Shown in pieces: positions 17,237 through 25,089 of a stretch of 49,898 nucleotides of DNA. This DNA is from Clostridiales bacterium (GTDB taxonomy: Bacteria; Bacillota; Clostridia; Oscillospirales; CAG-272), in assembly GCA_016288155.1 (NCBI GenBank), contig JAEEYP010000100.1, positions 1-49,898 on the forward strand, written 5' to 3'. The position numbers and the translations under genes were made by a program. Under the pieces are notes generated by a model. It had not been told where the DNA came from, did not search any database, and saw only the letters and a list, made by a program, of their open reading frames with translations. How positions within the stretch are numbered: position 1 is the stretch's first letter; each line of letters begins with the position of its first letter.

Positions 17237-18733
17237 ATGAAACGCATTCTTGCTCTCCTGCTCGCGGCGCTGATGCTCGTCGGCGTCGCCGCCTGTGGCA
17301 AGACGGACGATCCGACGAAGGACACGACGCCGTCCGGCACCTCTGGTCCCTCCGGCACCTCCGACACGAACGCGCCGGATACGGAGCCCGCGGATACGGA
17401 GCCCGCCTTCGATCCCGGCGATCTGGACGATCTGCCGAAGGATCTGTACTACGACGGCGCGGACTTCGTCTTCTGCAGCGCCGGGAAAGAGTATCCGACG
17501 ACGGTCACGGATCAGGATCAGATCGCAGACCGTTACTTGAATTCCGTGTACGAGCGGACGCTGTACGTTTCGGAGCGGCTCGGCGTCAATTTTGAGGAGA
17601 AGTTCACCGCCAGCTACGCGGACGCCATCCGCGCGGGCGACGACACGTACAAGCTCGTCCACCACCGCGGCATCTACATCTTCGCGCAGGCGGCGGAGGG
17701 GCTCGGGTACCTGTGGTCCGACATCGACACGGTCGACCTCACGAAGAATTACTGGTTCGACGAGATCAACGCGAACCTGTCGATCGGCGGCAAGCTGATC
17801 ACCGCCGCCGGCGCCTACAATATGAGCACCTACACGTATACGCACGCCATCCTGTTCAACAAGAGGCTGATCGAGGACTACGCGCTGGAGGATCCGTATC
17901 AGGTCGTCCGCGACGGGAAATGGACGTGGGAGAAGTTCGCCGAATTCGGCGCGAAGGCCACCTTCGAGCTCGACGGCGACGGCAAACGGACGGAGGAGGA
18001 CGCCTGGGGCTTCTTCTGCAGCCCGAAGGAAGCGCCGCAGAACTTCACGAAAGCGGCGAACACGTTCCTTCTCACGAAGGACGGGGACGATTATCCCATC
18101 TACACGCTCGATTCCGACGAGCATTTCCTCACCGTGTTTACGAAGATCTTCGAGCTTCTGTACGACGGGGGCTTCTGGAAATGGACGGACGACGGCGACA
18201 TCTCGGAGATGGGCATCCGCGTCTTCAACGCCGGGCGCGCTTTGATGATCGACACCCAGTTCCTCACGATCCCGCAGTTCCGCGATATGGACGCGGACTT
18301 CGGCGTCATCCCGTATCCGAAGTTCGACGAGTCGCAGGATAAATACTACTCGGAAAACGAAAACATCTTCCTCCCGATGATCCCGTCCTCGCTGCAGCTG
18401 AAGGACGCCGTGATGACCGGCGCCGTAATGGAAGCGATGAGCAGCTACGCGATCCGCTACACGATCCCGGAATACTACGAAGTGCTTCTGAAGACGAAGC
18501 TTTCCCGCGACGAGCAATCCGGCGAGATGTTCGATATCATTATGAAGAACCGCGTGTTCGACCCGGCGCTCTTCTACATTCCCGACGTCGAGCGCCTTAT
18601 CCGCGATCTCTTCATGAACGAGAAGCGCGACAGGATCGTCTCCGACCTCGCGAGGAAAGCGGGCACGTTCGACACGCAGATCGAGGAACTCATCGTCGGC
18701 TTCGAGGAGAACGTGAAGAGCGTTCTCGGATGA
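17237..18733 (+). CDS. extracellular solute-binding lipoprotein, paralogue 5 of 5
   Basis: Fifth copy, 498 residues, subtype of 2 and 3, lipobox GVAAC with Cys20. Its linker carries the same TSGPSGTSDT stretch as copy 3, and the 3' end is identical to copy 3 over 135 bases. The Ca loop is ELDGDGKRTEED. GAAAGGAG precedes the ATG. It is the last gene of the operon and is followed by a long perfect hairpin. No ATPase or permease follows. Confidence 0.85.
   Translation: MKRILALLLAALMLVGVAACGKTDDPTKDTTPSGTSGPSGTSDTNAPDTEPADTEPAFDPGDLDDLPKDLYYDGADFVFCSAGKEYPTTVTDQDQIADRYLNSVYERTLYVSERLGVNFEEKFTASYADAIRAGDDTYKLVHHRGIYIFAQAAEGLGYLWSDIDTVDLTKNYWFDEINANLSIGGKLITAAGAYNMSTYTYTHAILFNKRLIEDYALEDPYQVVRDGKWTWEKFAEFGAKATFELDGDGKRTEEDAWGFFCSPKEAPQNFTKAANTFLLTKDGDDYPIYTLDSDEHFLTVFTKIFELLYDGGFWKWTDDGDISEMGIRVFNAGRALMIDTQFLTIPQFRDMDADFGVIPYPKFDESQDKYYSENENIFLPMIPSSLQLKDAVMTGAVMEAMSSYAIRYTIPEYYEVLLKTKLSRDEQSGEMFDIIMKNRVFDPALFYIPDVERLIRDLFMNEKRDRIVSDLARKAGTFDTQIEELIVGFEENVKSVLG
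18599..18733 (+). repeat. 135-bp exact repeat, copy B (3' end of paralogue 5)
   Basis: Identical to 15516-15650, about 3.1 kb apart in direct orientation. Recombination between the copies would remove paralogues 4 and 5 in part and leave one intact gene. Confidence 0.85.
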
Positions 18734-18755
18734 CCGCGGCGGCTTCGGCCGCAGA

Positions 18756-18793
18756 AAAAACTCTCCGTCCGGCATGCCGGACGGAGAGTTTTT
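18756..18793. terminator. bidirectional intrinsic terminator
   Basis: Perfect 38-base palindrome with CTCTCCGTCCGGC / GCCGGACGGAGAG arms flanked by A and T runs. It ends both the plus-strand solute-binding protein operon and the minus-strand metallophosphoesterase operon. Confidence 0.92.
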
Positions 18794-18814
18794 CGTTGCG
18801 GGAGATAAGCGCGG

Positions 18815-19837
18815 TCACAGAAGCGACGGGACGTGGAGCACCGTGAAGGCGCCGTCCCGCACCGTGATGAGCGTGCCGCCGGTATGCGTCGGATGATAGT
18901 CGCACGTGCCGGTCTTGAGCCCGAACGTCCAGCGGACCCCCTCCCAGAGGATGCTCGCCGTGATCTTGTGATAGTGACCGGCGAAGACGCCGTCGATCCG
19001 GCACGCGCGCAGAAGCGCGGGGAAATCGAACTCCGTGTCGAGCACGTAACCGACGTCCTCGTCCCACGCGCCGAAGTCCCCCTCCCGGGCGGGGACGTCC
19101 ACGCCGATGCGGAAAAGCGGGCGCTCCTTCGTGCGGTATCCCGCCGCCTCGGCGGCGGTGACGAATTCCCTGACGGGAATGTGGAACGCCATGAACGCCG
19201 GGACCGGCCGGCCCTGCGCCGCCTCGATCCGCGCGGCGCTGTCCCGGATCCGCCGCGCCTGATCCGGATAGATCCCCGGCTGTCCCACGACCTCCGGGTC
19301 GCGCTCGTTCCCGCCGCCGTTGGAGCAGGTCATGTACAGAACGCGCACGAGTTCGTCGCCGCACGCGACGCCGACGGTGTAGTTCCCGCTGCCGGTGACG
19401 GTCCCGCGGCGGAAGAGGCTGAAGCGCGAGGCGGCGATCCTCTCGCACTGCCACGCGACGCCGCGCCAGCATTCGTTGTCGTGATTGCCGAAGACGGGCG
19501 CCCACGGAATCCCGAGAGAATCCATCAGACGGCAGATCGCGTCGAGGACGCGGCCGCTGTCGTCGAACATCCCGTACACGACGTCGCCGGTCAGGATGAT
19601 GAGATCCGGGCGGCACTGCGCCGCGAGCGAACGGATATGATCGCAGACCTCGCGCTCGAGCGCGTCCGGCGGGTTTTCCTTCCCCGGATGACCGCGTTCC
19701 TGGGATACGTCGATGAACTGCAGATCGGTCAGCTGCAAAATACGCACGTCGGTGCCTCGCCGCGCCTCGTCCAGCCGCACGACGAAATCGCAGCCGTCGA
19801 ACGGCGCGCCGACGGGTCCCCGGATGATCTCTGTCAC
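18815..19837 (-). CDS. calcineurin-like metallophosphoesterase
   Basis: Metal-dependent phosphoesterase of 340 residues, probably cytosolic since no signal peptide is visible. Family motifs appear in order: D38-L-Q40 (in place of the usual DxH), GD (84-85), GNHD (117-120), a His in AFHIP and GHYH near 290. The DxQ first motif is a known variation in some clades and may alter metal binding. The start codon is GTG at 19837 with AAGGAGG seven bases before it. It is the third gene of a minus-strand operon after the MBL-fold and CE15-like genes, so the substrate may be a phosphorylated sugar or nucleotide; this is not shown by the sequence. Confidence 0.85.
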   Translation of the reverse strand: MTEIIRGPVGAPFDGCDFVVRLDEARRGTDVRILQLTDLQFIDVSQERGHPGKENPPDALEREVCDHIRSLAAQCRPDLIILTGDVVYGMFDDSGRVLDAICRLMDSLGIPWAPVFGNHDNECWRGVAWQCERIAASRFSLFRRGTVTGSGNYTVGVACGDELVRVLYMTCSNGGGNERDPEVVGQPGIYPDQARRIRDSAARIEAAQGRPVPAFMAFHIPVREFVTAAEAAGYRTKERPLFRIGVDVPAREGDFGAWDEDVGYVLDTEFDFPALLRACRIDGVFAGHYHKITASILWEGVRWTFGLKTGTCDYHPTHTGGTLITVRDGAFTVLHVPSLL

Positions 19838-19874
19838 GGTATGCCTCCTTCCGATACGGCGGCGCTCCGCTCAC

Positions 19875-20699
19875 TCAGAGCGGGAGGCGCTGCGTTCCGT
19901 CCTTCGTCACGATATGATGTTTCACGCCGAGCGCGTCCATCCACAGGCGCGTCATCCGCGTCCCGCACAGCCGGTCCGGGATCACGAACGGATCCTCGTC
20001 GTACAGCCAGTCCGCACAGCACCAGAGGCAACTCTCCGGCGCGGCGGCGATATAGACCTCCGGCCCGACGCCGCAGTGGCCGTGATGCGCCATCTGCACG
20101 ATATCCGATCTCAGCTCGCGCCAGTGGCGCGCAAAGAGTCTGTCTCCCTCCTGCGGTCCCGCGTCCGCGAGGAACAGCACGCTTCTGTTCGGCCCTTCGA
20201 CGCGGAAGATCATCGAGGAATTGTTGCAGACGCTGCTTTTGTCTTCCGGGCGCAGCGGAACGATGGGATCGTCCTCTTCAAACGTCAGAAGGACCGTGAA
20301 GGTCAGCTCGTCCACCGCGAAGCGGTCTCCCTCCTTCGGGGTGACGGCGAGCGGACGGATGCGGTCCTCGATCTCAAGGAATTCCCGCAGTGCTTTCGGT
20401 TCCTTCGGATGGTACTTTTCGACGAGGTCGAGCGGCGGGAAACGGTAATACACCGTCTCCGGCGCCAGATTCCCGAAGCCCTCCTTCACGGCGTGGATGA
20501 AACCGGCGATATGGTCCGGGTGCGGATGCGTAAGGATCCACGCTTTTACGGGAGAGGCGCCTACGAGCTCCGCAAGGAGCGGCAGATCCTCCGCTCTCCC
20601 TCCGTCGATGACGACCGCGTTCCCCGCGGAGGTCTTCAGTATGACGGACATCATGAATTTGCTCGTCTCCGTCTGCAGGATCAGTTCCGTTCCCGGCAT
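19875..20699 (-). CDS. MBL-fold metallohydrolase
   Basis: Metallo-beta-lactamase-fold hydrolase of 274 residues. The zinc-binding signature HPHPDH is at 58-63, with DGG at 32-34 before it, a later LADAG and AHHGHCG providing further metal ligands. No signal peptide is visible, so it acts in the cytoplasm. The fold resembles ComEC-like or lactonase-like hydrolases; the substrate cannot be told. The ATG is preceded by AAAGGAGG. It lies between the CE15-like and phosphoesterase genes with gaps of about 40 bases, so all three are co-transcribed. Confidence 0.85.
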   Translation of the reverse strand: MPGTELILQTETSKFMMSVILKTSAGNAVVIDGGRAEDLPLLAELVGASPVKAWILTHPHPDHIAGFIHAVKEGFGNLAPETVYYRFPPLDLVEKYHPKEPKALREFLEIEDRIRPLAVTPKEGDRFAVDELTFTVLLTFEEDDPIVPLRPEDKSSVCNNSSMIFRVEGPNRSVLFLADAGPQEGDRLFARHWRELRSDIVQMAHHGHCGVGPEVYIAAAPESCLWCCADWLYDEDPFVIPDRLCGTRMTRLWMDALGVKHHIVTKDGTQRLPL

Positions 20700-20738
20700 G
20701 CCGCGCGTCCTCCTTTATAGTTTTATGTGAATATCGGC

Positions 20739-21869
20739 TTACCGTTCCGGGCACCGCCAGCCGAAGATCGGCTCCGGCGGGTCGAACGGCGTTTTCATGA
20801 ATTTTTCCGAACGCAGCGGCGTGCCGTGCCGCTGCCGTTTGATGACCTGGATCAGCATGTCGAAATCCTCCGGCAGGTGCGCGTGCCCGCCTCTCCGCCA
20901 GTACCAGAGGACGTTTTCTTCTTTCCCGTACAGCTTCCAGACCTCGCGGGCGGCGATATCCGTCATCCACGCGTTCACCGGCCCGGACCAGATATCGTCC
21001 TCCGCCTGGCAGTCGAAGAGCACGCGCGGCGCGACCATCGCCTTGAGCATATGGGAATCGAAGGGGAGCGCCGCCTCGTCGTCCTCGTACCGCTTCAGCT
21101 CCGGTCCGAACCAGTCCGGGAAGCGGTTCACGATGTCCTTCAGCGTCTCGCTCCGGGCGAGGCTCCCGTCGGAGATCTCCGCTTCCATGTGGATCCGGTA
21201 GCAGCTGCCGCTTCCCGCGCAGGTGGCCTCCGGGCAGACGACGGTCGCCCGCTCGTCCAGAGCGCCGGCGAGGAGCGCGGCCTTGCCCCCGCGGGAGAGC
21301 CCCGTGAAGGTCACGCTCGACAGATCGGCGATCCCCAGCTTCACGAGCGCGTCGAGCGTCCGGCTGAAGCCCCACGCCCACGCGGACAGCGCGCCGAACG
21401 GGATCTCCGGATACGTTTCGTAGAGGTTCCCGGTCCGCTGCGGATCGCGCACGTCGGGCACGATCTCGTCCCGGTTGAAGGTCACGAGCATGATCCCCTC
21501 CTCCCGGAACTGCGCCGCCGTCCGCGGATCCTGCATGCAGCCGTAGCAGAGGTCGCCGTCGATCACGACGGGCCACGGTCCCTCGCCCGCGGGCCTGTGC
21601 GCGTAGATCGTCCACGAGACCGGCTTCTCTCTCGTCCCGGTCCGGATGCGCCAGATATTCATGCGCCCGACCGCGTTCGGCACGCAGAGCGGCTCGACCT
21701 CGAGGAATTCCGGCTCCGGCGGCATGCCGCCGTACTGGAGTCCGATCACCGGACCGTACAGCTCGCATCTGCGCCGCTCCCAGTCCGCCGTGTCTTTGAC
21801 TTTCCCGCCGTCCGCGAACGTGAACGGATCCGGCAGCTCGCCGAGCACCTCGTATTTCGTGATCTTCAT
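20739..21869 (-). CDS. CE15-like alpha/beta hydrolase (glucuronoyl esterase type)
   Basis: Serine hydrolase of 376 residues. The nucleophile elbow GLSRGGK (Ser192), followed by LLAGALDERATVVCPEATCAGSG, is the pattern of carbohydrate esterase family 15, which cleaves the ester between glucuronic acid on xylan and lignin alcohols. A histidine in GGHAHLPED near 345 fits the catalytic His. The start is ATG 21869, preceded by AAGGAGG; the frame stays open to 22100 but that part overlaps the divergent promoter. No signal peptide is seen, unusual for an enzyme acting on polymers, so its substrate may be a small imported ester. First gene of the minus-strand operon. Confidence 0.75.
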   Translation of the reverse strand: MKITKYEVLGELPDPFTFADGGKVKDTADWERRRCELYGPVIGLQYGGMPPEPEFLEVEPLCVPNAVGRMNIWRIRTGTREKPVSWTIYAHRPAGEGPWPVVIDGDLCYGCMQDPRTAAQFREEGIMLVTFNRDEIVPDVRDPQRTGNLYETYPEIPFGALSAWAWGFSRTLDALVKLGIADLSSVTFTGLSRGGKAALLAGALDERATVVCPEATCAGSGSCYRIHMEAEISDGSLARSETLKDIVNRFPDWFGPELKRYEDDEAALPFDSHMLKAMVAPRVLFDCQAEDDIWSGPVNAWMTDIAAREVWKLYGKEENVLWYWRRGGHAHLPEDFDMLIQVIKRQRHGTPLRSEKFMKTPFDPPEPIFGWRCPER

Positions 21870-21915
21870 GCGCGTCCTCCTTCGTTTGTGGGATCCCTCC
21901 GCCGTTTTCATAAAG

Positions 21916-21944
21916 ATTATAACACAAGGCGGGGAAAATGGGAA
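21916..21944 (-). promoter_or_regulatory. promoter of the CE15-like operon
   Basis: On the minus strand TATAAT (21921-21916) with an extended TGT in front and a weak TTCCCA at -35 (21944-21939), 17 bp apart. It diverges from the eda promoter. Confidence 0.65.
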
Positions 21945-22024
21945 GTGCTTTCTGCAATGATTTCCCGCGGCGCGGAAGGGATCCGTCCTCGGACGGCGGC
22001 GAACGGGGCGGCTGCGCCGGGAGA

Positions 22025-22057
22025 CGGCTTGACAAGCCGGGGAAAAAAGTATATACT
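22025..22057 (+). promoter_or_regulatory. eda-dgoK promoter with a palindrome on the -35 box
   Basis: TTGACA (22029-22034), 17 bp, TATACT (22052-22057). The -35 lies inside a perfect 15-bp palindrome CGGCTTGACAAGCCG (22025-22039), which would be a fitting repressor site for a sugar-acid regulator. The gene for that regulator is not adjacent. Confidence 0.8.
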
Positions 22058-22120
22058 TTTCATAAGATCCGAGGTGGACCGGAGACGAAGGTCCCCCCAT
22101 CGTTCAGACGAGGTACGGGT

Positions 22121-22771
22121 ATGAGAGAAGAAACGATCGCCGCGATAGAAAAAGAAAAGATCATCGCCATCGTCCGGGGCGCGGGAGCCGACGCGCTGAT
22201 CCCGCTGACGCAGGCGATGTACGACGGAGGGATCCGCCTGATCGAGATCGCCTACGACGCGGGCGGCGGGACGTCCGACGGGGAGACTGCGCGCCGGATC
22301 GCCCTTCTGGCGGAGCGCTTCGGCGGGAAGATGCGTATCGGCGCGGGGACCGTCCTCCGGGAGGAGCAGGCGGCGCTCACGCACGCCGCGGGCGGGACGT
22401 TCGTCATATCCCCCGATACGTACGCGCCGGTGATCGAAAAAACGCGCGCGCTCGGGATGGTCTCGATCCCCGGCGCGATGACGCCGACGGAGATCCAGAC
22501 GGCGCATCGCCTCGGCGCGGATTTTATAAAAATATTCCCCGCCGGAACGCTCGGCGCGGAATACGTCAGGGCGGTCAGGGCGCCGCTTCCGCACGTGAAG
22601 CTGCTTGCCGTCGGCGGCGTGAACGCGGAGAACATGAAGCGGTTTCTGGACGCGGGGGCCGTCGGCTTCGGTATAGGCTCCGGTATCACGGACGGGACGG
22701 CGATCCGGGAGAAGGACTACGAAAAGATCACCGCGCTGGCGAGAAAATATACGGAGGCGGCGCGCGCATGA
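22121..22771 (+). CDS. eda: 2-dehydro-3-deoxy-phosphogluconate/galactonate aldolase
   Basis: Class I aldolase of 216 residues that splits 2-keto-3-deoxy-6-phospho sugar acids into pyruvate and glyceraldehyde 3-phosphate. Glu42 in LIEIAY, GAGTV (74-78), IPGAMTPTE (116-124) and the Schiff-base Lys137 in FIKIFPA are all in place, and the length is typical. The ATG at 22121 is chosen because the promoter lies at 22029-22057, ruling out the longer open frame; a GACGAGG stretch is the only weak ribosome site. Its stop overlaps the kinase start (ATGA), so the two are translationally coupled. Confidence 0.92.
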   Translation: MREETIAAIEKEKIIAIVRGAGADALIPLTQAMYDGGIRLIEIAYDAGGGTSDGETARRIALLAERFGGKMRIGAGTVLREEQAALTHAAGGTFVISPDTYAPVIEKTRALGMVSIPGAMTPTEIQTAHRLGADFIKIFPAGTLGAEYVRAVRAPLPHVKLLAVGGVNAENMKRFLDAGAVGFGIGSGITDGTAIREKDYEKITALARKYTEAARA

Positions 22772-23715
22772 GCACGTACGTAACGATTGACGGCGGCACG
22801 ACGAACACCCGGCTTTTCCTCGTGCGCGGCGGGAAGATCATCGACCGCGCCGCGTTCCGCCTCGGCGCCGGCGCCGGCGCCGACGGCATGGCGCCGCTCA
22901 GAGAGAACGTAAAGAACGCGATCGGGACGCTGCTCGCAAGGAACACGCTGCGCGAGGAGGACGTGCGCCGCGTACTGGCGTCGGGGATGATCACCTCCGA
23001 GTTCGGGCTCTGCTGCCTTGACCATATCGAGGCGCCCGCCGGGATCGGCGAGCTGCACCGGAGCCTGTACGAAACGAGCCTGCCGGAGATCGCCGGCATC
23101 CCGTTTGCGTTTATCCGCGGCGTAAAGAAGACCGGGCGCCGCGCGGAGGAGACCGACGTGATGCGCGGCGAGGAGACGGAGCTGATGGGGATCGTCGGCG
23201 CGGCGGACGGGACGTGCGCGTACGTTTTGCCCGGGTCCCATTCCAAGATCATCCGCACGGACGGAGAGGGCAGGATCCGTGATTTTTCCACCATGCTGAC
23301 GGGAGAGATGGTTGAGGCGCTCTCTCGGCACACCATCCTGAAAAGCGCGGTGGATCTGACCGTCTCGCGGACCGACGCGGACGCTCTCCTTGCGGGATAC
23401 GATTACTGCGGGGAGGCGGGCGTCAATCAGGCGCTGTTCAAGACGCGCCTGCTCAAGACCGTTTTCCACGCCGATCCCGCCGCGATCTACAGCTTTTTTC
23501 TGGGCGCGGTGCTCTGCGGAGAGATCGGGCGGATCGCGGCGTGCGATGCGGAGACGATCGTGCTCGGCGGCAGAGCGCAGCTCAGGGCGGCGGAGGCGGA
23601 GCTTCTGAGAAGAAGGACGAACAAGAACGTCGTCGAGCTCGACGACCGGACCGTCGACGACTCGACGGCGCTCGGCGCGGTCAGGATCTTCGAGTACGCG
23701 GAAGCGAACGTATGA
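22768..23715 (+). CDS. dgoK: 2-dehydro-3-deoxygalactonokinase
   Basis: Kinase of 315 residues that phosphorylates 2-keto-3-deoxygalactonate, giving the substrate of the aldolase just upstream. The N-terminal phosphate-binding motif IDGGTTNTR (7-15), the ASGMITSEFGL segment and PGSHSK are typical of the DgoK family. It overlaps eda by four bases and the pair forms the lower half of a De Ley-Doudoroff galactonate route. No galactonate dehydratase lies in the window. A hairpin follows directly. Confidence 0.9.
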   Translation: MSTYVTIDGGTTNTRLFLVRGGKIIDRAAFRLGAGAGADGMAPLRENVKNAIGTLLARNTLREEDVRRVLASGMITSEFGLCCLDHIEAPAGIGELHRSLYETSLPEIAGIPFAFIRGVKKTGRRAEETDVMRGEETELMGIVGAADGTCAYVLPGSHSKIIRTDGEGRIRDFSTMLTGEMVEALSRHTILKSAVDLTVSRTDADALLAGYDYCGEAGVNQALFKTRLLKTVFHADPAAIYSFFLGAVLCGEIGRIAACDAETIVLGGRAQLRAAEAELLRRRTNKNVVELDDRTVDDSTALGAVRIFEYAEANV

Positions 23716-23733
23716 AACTATATGAATACGGGG

Positions 23734-23758
23734 ACGGGCGGAGCGATCCGCCCGTTTT
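23734..23758 (+). terminator. terminator of eda-dgoK
   Basis: Stem ACGGGCGGA / TCCGCCCGT with loop GCGA and a short T run (23755-23758). The next promoter starts only six bases later. Confidence 0.8.
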
Positions 23759-23764
23759 CGGTTA

Positions 23765-23793
23765 TTGACAAACGGGGAAGAATGCGGTATCAT
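23765..23793 (+). promoter_or_regulatory. promoter of the glycosidase-eutH operon
   Basis: TTGACA (23765-23770), 17 bp, TATCAT (23788-23793). A CCCGTTT / AAACGGG inverted repeat (23751-23757 and 23770-23776) spans the -35 and may be an operator. Confidence 0.75.
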
Positions 23794-23827
23794 AATAGAC
23801 GAAAACAAACCGAAAGGGAGAGGGACC

Positions 23828-25051
23828 ATGGACAAAGTACAAATGATCTGCGGGGAGATCCTGCACACGCTGGAGACCGTGCACGAGCGCTGCTTCAAGG
23901 GGATGACGAAGCCGGTCATGATCAACGCCATGCAGTATCCGGGCGTATGGAACGAAACGATCTGCGATTCGGTCTATTACGCGAGGCTGGAGCCGTCCAA
24001 GCTGTACCTTGCCGAGAACGAGATCAACATGATGATCGGGTACCAGACGGAAGAGGGACAGCTCCCGTGTTTCGTGTGGGACGGGAACATCCTGACGGAT
24101 ACGCCGCCGGAAAGACTGATCGGCTACAGCCAGATCCAGGAATGCGTGTCCTTTGCGTCGAACGCGTACGCCGTGTACACCATGAATCACGATAAGGTAT
24201 TCCTCGAGCGGGCCTATGACGCCTGTCGGAAATGGGTGGGGTGGCTGCGCGCAAAGCGCATGACCCGGAAGACCGGGCTCGTCGAGCTCTTCTGCGGATA
24301 CGATACCGGCCACGACGAGAGCGGGCGCTTCGAGGGGATCAGCTGTCCGGGGAATTACTGCGTGAACGGGGAGAGGATGAACGCGGCGGTCCTGCCGCCG
24401 GAGGACGGGATCACGCCGATGATCGCCGTGGATCTGAACTGCAATTTCTTCGGGAACCTGAGAACGCTCGCGGCGATGGCGGCGGAGCTCGGCCGTCCGG
24501 AGGAAGCCGAAGACTGGCGCAGACAGGCGGCAGAGGTCAAGGCGAAGCTGTTTGAGATCTGCTATGATCCGGAGGACTGCTTCTTCTACGACGTGGACAA
24601 GAAGGGGAACAAGAGAAAATACCTCTCCAGCACGATCTTCCACCTCTTCCTCGAGGGCGTCCTCGATCCGATGGACGACCGGGCGCTCATCGACGAACTG
24701 TACGAAAGATACATCGGGAACGAGAAGCATTTCAACACGCCGTATCCGTATCCGTCGATGTCGGTGAGCGACCCGGCGACGAAGAACCACCCGCCGATCA
24801 ACTGCTGGGGGTATTTCGTGCAGGGGATCATGATGGAGCGCTGCACGACGTGGATGGACCGCTACGGGTTCTCGAAGGACCTCGATCACGTCTGCCGTCA
24901 GTTCGTCAAGGCGTGGACGGACGCGTACGACACCTGCAAACTGGGGCAGGAGCTCGACCCGATCACCGGGATCCCGTCGGGGCATTCGGAGTGGTATTCG
25001 AGCACGATGCTCACGTATCTGTACGCGGCTCGGCGGCTCGGCCTCGCCTGA
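23828..25051 (+). CDS. (alpha/alpha)6-barrel glycoside hydrolase, MGH1/GH63-like
   Basis: Protein of 407 residues with the alternating helix pattern and aromatic loops of trehalase/GH63/mannosylglycerate-hydrolase-type enzymes. Recognisable blocks are GVWNETICDSVYYARLE near the start, WDGNILTDTPP, DLNCNFFGNLRTLAAMA in the middle and NCWGYFVQGIMMERCT, then GHSEWYSSTMLTYLY at the end. No signal peptide, so it acts on imported oligosaccharides. The ATG at 23828 follows AAAGGGAGAGGG; an earlier in-frame codon overlaps the promoter. It leads an operon with an EutH-like transporter, an oxidoreductase and a GH36-like enzyme. Exact substrate unknown. Confidence 0.7.
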   Translation: MDKVQMICGEILHTLETVHERCFKGMTKPVMINAMQYPGVWNETICDSVYYARLEPSKLYLAENEINMMIGYQTEEGQLPCFVWDGNILTDTPPERLIGYSQIQECVSFASNAYAVYTMNHDKVFLERAYDACRKWVGWLRAKRMTRKTGLVELFCGYDTGHDESGRFEGISCPGNYCVNGERMNAAVLPPEDGITPMIAVDLNCNFFGNLRTLAAMAAELGRPEEAEDWRRQAAEVKAKLFEICYDPEDCFFYDVDKKGNKRKYLSSTIFHLFLEGVLDPMDDRALIDELYERYIGNEKHFNTPYPYPSMSVSDPATKNHPPINCWGYFVQGIMMERCTTWMDRYGFSKDLDHVCRQFVKAWTDAYDTCKLGQELDPITGIPSGHSEWYSSTMLTYLYAARRLGLA

Positions 25052-25089
25052 CGGCCGGCGGATCCCACACTGATTCGACGGGGGGCCGT

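Noticed and set aside
11038..18775. Antisense open frames of more than 1,000 codons on the minus strand across the solute-binding protein array, and one of 878 codons opposite the surface protein
   Set aside because: Their translations are low-complexity, rich in Arg, Val, Glu and His, and have no known motifs. They arise because GC-rich codon use leaves few stops on the other strand.
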